Shown here piece by piece: positions 49,872-54,891 of a DNA stretch of 54,891 bases. A program made the position numbers and the translations under genes. Location: positions 1-54,891 of the forward strand of contig ONIT01000004.1 of the NCBI GenBank assembly GCA_900317945.1. The letters run 5' to 3'. The notes below the pieces were generated by a model. The model was not told the DNA's origin, did not search any database, and saw only the letters and a list, made by a program, of their open reading frames with translations. The first letter of the stretch is position 1. The number at the start of each line of letters is the position of its first letter. The DNA comes from an uncultured Pseudomonadota bacterium. GTDB lineage: Bacteria; Pseudomonadota; Gammaproteobacteria; Enterobacterales; Succinivibrionaceae.

Positions 49872-50908
49872 TTTGAAACCCCCTCATTTTTCTGCTGCTT
49901 AAAGTACCAGATTATGGGAACAAGAAGGAACATCAGCATGGCAACTGCTATTGCCGCAGCCTTCGGCCAGTCGTGGTTGTTGGAGAAGTCTATCCAGAGC
50001 TGCTGTCCGATAAGGATGTTGTACGGACCGCCGAGAAGCTCCGGGATAATGTACTCGCCTACCGCAGGAATGAACACCAGCATGGAGCCTGCGATCATGC
50101 CGCCTGAGGTAAGAGGAAGCAGCACTTTGGTGAGAATGGTAAACGGCTTAGCCCCGAGATCCTCCGCGGCCTCGATGAGCGAGTTGTCAACCCTTGAGAT
50201 AGCCGTGTAGAGCGGCATGATCATGAAGGGCAGGTACGCGTAGACGACACCGACATAGACAGCGAAGCTGGTGTGCATCATATTGAGAGGCTCATGTATG
50301 ATACCGAACCACATCAGGACATTGTTGATTGTCCCGTTTGGCTTCAGCAGCCCTATCCAGGCGTAGACCCTGATGAGGAACGAGGTCCAGCTGGGCAGGA
50401 TGACAAGCATCAGCAGCACGCTGCGCATTGCCTGCGAGGAATGTGCTATCGACCAGGCCATCGGGTAACCGATAAGAAGGCATATAAGCGTTGATACCGC
50501 CGCTATCTTCACCGAGTTCCAGAAGGCCTCGATGTAAATAGTAACGTGGAACTCGGTGCTGATCGCGTCAAAGAAACCCTTTAGGCTGTCCCTTAAATTG
50601 AGCCCGACAGACTCAAAGTTCAGGAAGCTGTAGTCAATCTTCCAAACGTTGCAGTCCTCCTCGTCCTCGCACCTGAACAGATCAAGGTAGTTGCCTACAT
50701 TCAGCGATATGCTGACATGATTGTCCTCATACGCGGAGAGATCCGAGTACGGCGGCTGCGACGTGTCAGAGACGTCAGCAAAGCTTATCTTGAAGATAAT
50801 CAGGAACGGGACGAAGAAAAACAGGATTGTCCACAGATACGGAGCGCCAATGACACAGCTGCTCCCCCGAAAATGAAGTCTTCTCAGGCGGCTAGTCTTA
50901 AGTTTCAT
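49868..50908 (-). CDS. potH: Putrescine ABC transporter permease PotH
   Basis: First permease of the putrescine importer, with six membrane helices and EAA loop IEAAEDLGAKPFTILTKVLL. The first periplasmic loop is long and acidic (residues ~48-115, with CEDEEDC), longer than in PotB-type proteins. I start at ATG with AGGGAAAG upstream; a GTG two codons earlier is possible. It is 12 bases after potG and overlaps potI by four. Confidence 0.92.
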   Translation of the reverse strand: MKLKTSRLRRLHFRGSSCVIGAPYLWTILFFFVPFLIIFKISFADVSDTSQPPYSDLSAYEDNHVSISLNVGNYLDLFRCEDEEDCNVWKIDYSFLNFESVGLNLRDSLKGFFDAISTEFHVTIYIEAFWNSVKIAAVSTLICLLIGYPMAWSIAHSSQAMRSVLLMLVILPSWTSFLIRVYAWIGLLKPNGTINNVLMWFGIIHEPLNMMHTSFAVYVGVVYAYLPFMIMPLYTAISRVDNSLIEAAEDLGAKPFTILTKVLLPLTSGGMIAGSMLVFIPAVGEYIIPELLGGPYNILIGQQLWIDFSNNHDWPKAAAIAVAMLMFLLVPIIWYFKQQKNEGVSK

Positions 50909-50920
50909 GCGCACTTTCCC

Positions 50921-52051
50921 TTAAATGGTAAGGACAATGCAGGAATCAGGTTCCCAGCTGATGAATACCTTGTCGTCCCAGGTCGGCTGGTTCTTGCGGA
51001 ATCTGTCGACATTGGGCAGAGTGGTGCGGACAATCATGCCGCTCTGAAGCTTGATGAGGTAAATTGAGACGTCGCCCATGTAGGCGATGTTGTCAACGAT
51101 ACCCTCCTCAAAGTTGCACTCCTGCTGGGGCTTTTCCTTTGAAAGAGTGATCTTCTCGGGACGGATCGCCACAGAGAGCTTCATGCCGTCGGCAATTGCC
51201 GCTCCTGCGTCAATATAGATTTTGTTCTGCAGCGCCGGGCACTCGACATACATGAAGTCGCTGCCGTTCTCGCCGAGCACTCCGTCAAACAGATTGACAG
51301 AGCCGATGAACTCGGCGGTGAAGCGGCAGTTGGGGTTCTCGTAAATTTCCTCAGGATCTCCGACCTGCAGGAACTCGCCGCAGTCCATGATCGCGACGCG
51401 CTCAGCCATGGTCATAGCCTCCTGCTGGTCATGGGTAACCATGATGCAGGTAACGCCAACCTTCTCGATGATGTCAACGAGCTCGAGCTGCATTTTGGTC
51501 CTGAGCTTCTTGTCGAGCGCGCCCATCGGCTCATCAAGGAGCAGGAGCTTCGGGTGGGTGGCAAGCGATCTTGCAAGGGCCACGCGCTGGCGCTGTCCGC
51601 CTGAAAGCTGGTGCGGCTTCCTGTCTGCGTATTCTTCCATGTGGACCAGGGCGAGCATCTGCTCAACGTTTTCCTTAATCTCGTCCTTCGGCATATGCTT
51701 CTGCTTGAGTCCGAAGGCGATATTGTTCCACACGGTCATATGGGGGAAAAGGGCATAGGACTGGAACATCATGTTCACAGGCCTCTTGTACGGAGGGACG
51801 TTGGAGAGATCCTGCCCGTCAAGGATAATCTTGCCGCTTGTCGGCTTTTCGAATCCGGCAAGCATTCTGAGAAGCGTTGACTTTCCGCAGCCTGATGATC
51901 CAAGTAGAGCGAATATCTCTCCCTTGTTGACTGTCAGGTTGACATCATCCACGGCAAGCACGCCGGGAATATAGCTTTTTGACAGATTCTTGATGACAAG
52001 AAGCGGGGGTTTGACCTCCTTCTTCTGCTGACCGTCCTTATGCTCCAGCAT
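50921..52051 (-). CDS. potG: Putrescine ABC transporter ATP-binding protein PotG
   Basis: ATPase of the putrescine importer. Walker A is GSSGCGKST, the signature LSGGQRQRVALARSL, and Walker B LLLLDEPMGALD; a TOBE domain fills the last ~100 residues. The chosen ATG gives 376 residues, matching E. coli PotG (377), and GGAGGA lies upstream. An in-frame extension of 19 residues is less likely. It begins the potGHI transcript unit and is separated from potF by 308 bases containing a terminator. Confidence 0.95.
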   Translation of the reverse strand: MLEHKDGQQKKEVKPPLLVIKNLSKSYIPGVLAVDDVNLTVNKGEIFALLGSSGCGKSTLLRMLAGFEKPTSGKIILDGQDLSNVPPYKRPVNMMFQSYALFPHMTVWNNIAFGLKQKHMPKDEIKENVEQMLALVHMEEYADRKPHQLSGGQRQRVALARSLATHPKLLLLDEPMGALDKKLRTKMQLELVDIIEKVGVTCIMVTHDQQEAMTMAERVAIMDCGEFLQVGDPEEIYENPNCRFTAEFIGSVNLFDGVLGENGSDFMYVECPALQNKIYIDAGAAIADGMKLSVAIRPEKITLSKEKPQQECNFEEGIVDNIAYMGDVSIYLIKLQSGMIVRTTLPNVDRFRKNQPTWDDKVFISWEPDSCIVLTI

Positions 52052-52263
52052 TTTTCTAAAGTTCCTCCAGGACAAAATGTACGCAAGCGGCGTCTCAGAG
52101 CGCCGCAAGTTAAAAACCCAGACCAGAACGGAAGCAGTAAACTACACCGCCGCTCATTTTGCGCTGATAATAACTCATTATCTTTTCACTGCAAGAAAAA
52201 AAAGGCCTGTGAATGTAAATATTTCCGCAAAAGCTTCACTGAAAATTAAGGGAAAATTTACAT

Positions 52264-52283
52264 TCTGCGGCAAGATTGCCGCA
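52264..52283. repeat. Perfect inverted repeat between potF and potG
   Basis: CTGCGGCAA and TTGCCGCAG are 9-base arms around GA. There is no T-run on either side, so it is not a simple terminator. It could be an operator, an mRNA-stabilising stem downstream of potF, or part of potGHI control. Confidence 0.5.
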
Positions 52284-52302
52284 GTATTTCAAATAAATAA
52301 CG

Positions 52303-52333
52303 AAAAAAGCCAGGAACTACGAAAGTCCCTGGC
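52303..52333 (-). terminator. Terminator or attenuator after potF
   Basis: On the minus strand GCCAGGGAC and GTTCCTGGC pair with one wobble around TTTCGTA, followed by six T residues, about 27 bases after the potF stop. It would leave the binding protein more abundant than potGHI. Confidence 0.8.
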
Positions 52334-52359
52334 CTCTGCATAGTCATGCACCTGACGGA

Positions 52360-53478
52360 TTATTCAGGCTTGGTCCTTGTAGACTTGATCTTGGTCCAGA
52401 TCTTGTTGATTTCCTTGGTGATCTTCGGAGGCATGGGCTTGACCATGAACATCTTGGAGAGAAGCTCATCCGGCAGGAAGATATTGGGGTTCTCGCTGGT
52501 CTCCTTGTCAACAAGGGGCTTTGACGCAGGAACAGCGTTGAAGTAATGGACATACGAGCTGATGCTTGCCATGACCTCTGGCCTCAGCAGGTAGTTCATG
52601 AACTTCTCGGCATTCTCAGGATGGTCAGCGTCAGCCGGGATGGTCATCATGTCATAGAAAATCAGAGCGCCTTCCTTCGGGACGATATAGTCAACATGGA
52701 CGCCGTTGTTGGCCTCCTTTGCCCTTTCCGAACCCTGAAGGATGTCTCCGCTCCAGCCGATTGCCATGCAGATGTCACCGTTCGCGAGATCATTGATGAA
52801 CTGCGATGAGTGGAAATAGTTGATATACGGACGTACGGTAAGGAGGAGCTTTCTCGCCTCCTTGTACTCATCAATGTTCTCGCTCTGCGCGCTGTAGCCA
52901 AGATAGTGGAGGGCTGTCGCGATAATCTCGGTAGGTGCGTTCAGCACTGCGACGCCGCAGGTGCTGAGCTTCTTCATGTTCTCAGGCTTGAAGAAGTAGT
53001 CCCATGAGTCAGGCTTGGCGCCCTTGCCGAACAGCGCCTCGAACTTGTCGACGTTGTAGCCGATGCCGGTGGTGCCGATCTCATAGGGGATGGAATACTG
53101 ATTGCCCGGATCAACCGCGTCAAGGAGCTTGAGCTGAACCGGAGAAATGTTCTTCCAGTTAGGGATGTTGTCCTTGTTCAGCTTCCTGTAGACGCCGGCC
53201 TTAATCTGCCTCGCCATGAAATCTGATCCCGGTGCGACAAGATCATACCCGGTATTTCCGGCGAGCATCTTGGCCTCCAGGACCTCATTGCTGTCGTAGA
53301 GGTCATAGGTAACCTTGATGCCGGTTTCCTTTTCGAAATTCCCGATGGTATCCGGGGCGATGTAATCGCTCCAGTTGTAAATGTGAAGAACTTTTTCCTC
53401 TTCAGCCGCTGATGCGCTAACAGCTAAAGATCCGAGGATCCCTGTAAGTACCAGTGCAAAAACCTTAAAGTTTTTCAT
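52360..53478 (-). CDS. potF: Putrescine-binding periplasmic protein PotF
   Basis: Extracellular solute-binding protein of the putrescine importer. A Sec signal peptide ends near VSASAA before EEEKVLHIYNWSDYIAPDT. PotF residues that contact putrescine are kept by alignment to E. coli as I recall it: Trp/Ser of NWSDY, the Glu in NAPTEIIATAL (Glu185), Trp and Asp in AIGWSGDILQ (Trp244, Asp247) and Asp in FYDMMTIPAD (Asp278). Length is 372 residues. I start at the ATG before KNFKVFALVL; an upstream start adds 11 residues. It has its own promoters and terminator. Confidence 0.95.
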   Translation of the reverse strand: MKNFKVFALVLTGILGSLAVSASAAEEEKVLHIYNWSDYIAPDTIGNFEKETGIKVTYDLYDSNEVLEAKMLAGNTGYDLVAPGSDFMARQIKAGVYRKLNKDNIPNWKNISPVQLKLLDAVDPGNQYSIPYEIGTTGIGYNVDKFEALFGKGAKPDSWDYFFKPENMKKLSTCGVAVLNAPTEIIATALHYLGYSAQSENIDEYKEARKLLLTVRPYINYFHSSQFINDLANGDICMAIGWSGDILQGSERAKEANNGVHVDYIVPKEGALIFYDMMTIPADADHPENAEKFMNYLLRPEVMASISSYVHYFNAVPASKPLVDKETSENPNIFLPDELLSKMFMVKPMPPKITKEINKIWTKIKSTRTKPE

Positions 53479-53522
53479 TTTTCCGATTCCAGTAAAGCGA
53501 GCCCGAGGCATCGCACGTCCGA

Positions 53523-53551
53523 ATTATGTTATATCGCGGCCCGCTTGTCAC
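53523..53551 (-). promoter_or_regulatory. Possible second promoter of potF
   Basis: On the minus strand GTGACA and CATAAT are 17 bases apart, each one mismatch from consensus, closer to potF than the other promoter. Confidence 0.5.
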
Positions 53552-53579
53552 TTATTAATTTGCGACAGAAATCAAAAAA

Positions 53580-53608
53580 AATTTAACTTTGGCAAGTTGG
53601 CATGTCAA
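53580..53608 (-). promoter_or_regulatory. Sigma-70 promoter of potF
   Basis: On the minus strand a perfect TTGACA and TAAATT are 17 bases apart, about 100 bases before the potF ATG. Confidence 0.65.
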
Positions 53609-53699
53609 TTTATGCCGATTATTTAGTTAAAAAGAGAGATAACGGCACATGGACTGAGAAAGATGAGGGAAAAACAGGAAGGCAGAAGAAAATTAAAGA

Positions 53700-53723
53700 C
53701 AGCCCCTCAGTCAGGAGAGGCTG
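53700..53723 (-). terminator. Possible terminator after the DUF3334 gene
   Basis: On the minus strand AGCCTCTC and GAGGGGCT pair imperfectly around CTGACT, followed by a T-rich stretch, shortly after the stop codon. Confidence 0.4.
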
Positions 53724-53732
53724 CAGCGTGGA

Positions 53733-54473
53733 TCAGAGGCCGAGTGAGGCAAGCAGGTCGTCCGCGTCGCTCTGGGTGGATGCGCCCGCGTCATCGCCTG
53801 CGGCAGGAGCGGAGCCGGCGCCGGAATCAGCCGGAGCCCCTTCAGGGCTTCCTCCGTTTGAATAGCTCTCAATGAGATCATCCGGATTGACTTCCTCACC
53901 GGCATCAAAGTCCTGAAGCTTGATGAACTCGGTATGGTCCATGGCAAGCTCCATGTAGAAGATGTTGTTGTTTCCGGTGTAGAAGGAAACGCGCCTTGCC
54001 TGGGGATGATCGAGGTTGGTGTCAACGGAAATCCTGACCTGCCTGTTGAGGGTGAGCATCTTCGGCTGGCTCTGGGTGATCGAGGACTTGAGCTCCTGGC
54101 TGACCTTCTTGGTAAAGTCTCCGAGGATCTGGTTCATCAGCTCGCCCATGACGTTGCCTACCTCGTCCGAGGTATAGACCTGAGCCTGCTCATCATCAGG
54201 GATGTTCATGCTGGAGAGGTAGTTGTGATAAATCTCCATCGCCGCCTCGGCAGTGAGGTTTATGACGACCAGTCCGGAAAAGGCTCCGTCAAAGAGAACA
54301 AAGCAGCCGATATCAGGACGCAGGCAGGTTTTGCTAATCTTCTGCGCCATCGGTGAGTAGTACACAGGGATATGAGCAGCCTCACTGAGGACACCTGTTA
54401 CGGAATGGCAGAGCTTCAGCAGAATCTCTTCAGTAGTTACTATCTTGCCTTCCGGTTTTTTCTGTTTAGCCAT
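53733..54473 (-). CDS. DUF3334 family protein (CheC/CheX-like fold)
   Basis: A 246-residue cytoplasmic protein matching the DUF3334 family of Vibrio, Shewanella and Aeromonas relatives: TTEEILLKLCHSVTGVLSEA, SKTCLRPDIGCFVLFDGAFS, then SDEVGNVMGELMNQILGDFT, and NNNIFYMELAMDHTEFIKL. The VGNVMGELMNQILGDF segment looks like the E-N-x-x-x-N helix region of CheX/CheC phosphatases, which suggests a link to chemotaxis or flagellar switch proteins. That link is inference. The C-terminal ~50 residues are acidic and low in complexity. The start has a weak ribosome binding site. No neighbouring chemotaxis gene is present. Confidence 0.82.
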   Translation of the reverse strand: MAKQKKPEGKIVTTEEILLKLCHSVTGVLSEAAHIPVYYSPMAQKISKTCLRPDIGCFVLFDGAFSGLVVINLTAEAAMEIYHNYLSSMNIPDDEQAQVYTSDEVGNVMGELMNQILGDFTKKVSQELKSSITQSQPKMLTLNRQVRISVDTNLDHPQARRVSFYTGNNNIFYMELAMDHTEFIKLQDFDAGEEVNPDDLIESYSNGGSPEGAPADSGAGSAPAAGDDAGASTQSDADDLLASLGL

Positions 54474-54794
54474 TTTTGTCAAGCACCTTACCACTAATGA
54501 CAGAAAGTTTAACCTATCTCAAGAGCATTAAAAGTAACATTTTTCACATTATTCATATTAGACAGGGACAGCTGCCTTGCGCATGACAATTTTATCGGCT
54601 CACTACCCTGAAAAATTGCCCTGCTGCACCCTGATTCCCCTGAAGCGCCAGTTTTCTTCCTTATCCCAGACATACTGAGACGAAAAGCGCCGTTCATCAG
54701 CTGCGGCAAAGCCCGTGGAAGCAAAGGAGCTCCTGACCTGCTCCCGCAGTGCAGGAGCAGCCGCCGTAAAGCAGCAGAGGCCGCTGAGAGGCAA
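54474..54794. other. Gene-free region between the DUF3334 gene and the group II intron
   Basis: About 320 bases without a credible gene. It includes the upstream region of the DUF3334 gene and the 3' exon side of the intron insertion. Short reading frames here have no recognisable product. Confidence 0.6.
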
Positions 54795-54891
54795 ATCGAG
54801 TAGGCGGATGTTTTAGCATCACACCTCTCACAACACCGTACGTGCGGATCCGCATACGGCGTTTCCAGTTTGAGTAGGCTAATCCCAATTG
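54795..54891 (-). mobile_element. Group II intron, 3' end (domains V and VI)
   Basis: On the minus strand the sequence has a domain V helix: ACGCCGTAT pairs with GTACGGTGT, with the AC bulge and a short GCG/CGC tip. The catalytic triad reads CGC, as in class C introns. Domain VI follows and ends CCTACTCGAT, placing the branch-point adenosine seven bases from the intron end at 54795. The rest of the intron lies beyond the window edge. Confidence 0.75.

Overview
The window reads as a 55-kb piece of core chromosome from a GC-rich gammaproteobacterium. Rsd, the rpoE-rseA-rseB-rseC set, LpoA/DiaA/DolP, RraB, LuxS, the lepA-lepB-rnc-era-recO-pdxJ block, the short malic enzyme and a DUF3334 protein all point to that class. 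The mix fits a fermentative gut or rumen lineage near Aeromonadales/Succinivibrionaceae (secreted alpha-amylase, malic enzyme, PntAB), but the genus cannot be fixed from sequence reading alone.

Layout. 1-90: 5' end of a group II intron cut by the window edge, lying just beyond the pntB terminator. 0.15-3.3 kb: pntAB transhydrogenase (minus). 3.8-4.9 kb: rsd and a PilZ gene (plus). 5.0-9.1 kb: radA and the sigma-E operon rpoE-rseABC (minus) with a clear autoregulatory sigma-E promoter. 9.4-13.6 kb: a small YjfB-like gene, then lpoA-diaA-dolP and an orphan umuD (plus). 13.7-14.8 kb: a methyltransferase gene, then a gene-free AT-rich region with six TCAACA repeats and DnaA-box-like 9-mers. 14.8-20.5 kb: lepA-lepB-rnc-era-recO-pdxJ (minus). 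20.6-23.9 kb: secreted amylase, rraB, luxS and a transglycosylase-like lipoprotein. 24-28.4 kb: the str operon rpsL-rpsG-fusA-tuf. 28.5-30.4 kb: a SieB-like membrane protein, glnB, a TusD-like protein and ridA. 30.6-41.9 kb: rplK-rplA-rplJ-rplL-rpoB-rpoC from its own promoter, without secE-nusG directly upstream. 42-45 kb: rmlD, rpmE and malic enzyme. 45.2-48.7 kb: a tight four-gene operon built on a P1B-type ATPase with atypical metal motifs. 48.9-53.5 kb: putrescine importer potF-potGHI. 53.7-54.5 kb: a DUF3334 gene. 54.8 kb to the end: the 3' end (domains V and VI) of a group II intron, again on the minus strand.

How it fits together. Most genes are housekeeping: transcription (rpoBC, rsd), translation (ribosomal proteins, EF-G, EF-Tu, LepA), envelope stress and envelope assembly (sigma-E, LpoA, DolP, LepB), and nitrogen and polyamine supply (GlnB, PotFGHI). 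The minus strand carries the ribosomal and RNA polymerase operons, so the replication fork most likely crosses the window from right to left. The group II intron ends at both borders suggest that the contig was broken at a dispersed repeat.

The parts that look least ordinary are the ATPase operon with HMA-like proteins lacking CxxC, the TCAACA/DnaA-box cluster 2 kb from diaA, the orphan umuD with a palindrome over its start codon, and an insertion of about 60 residues in PntB. None of these is proven to be a new system.
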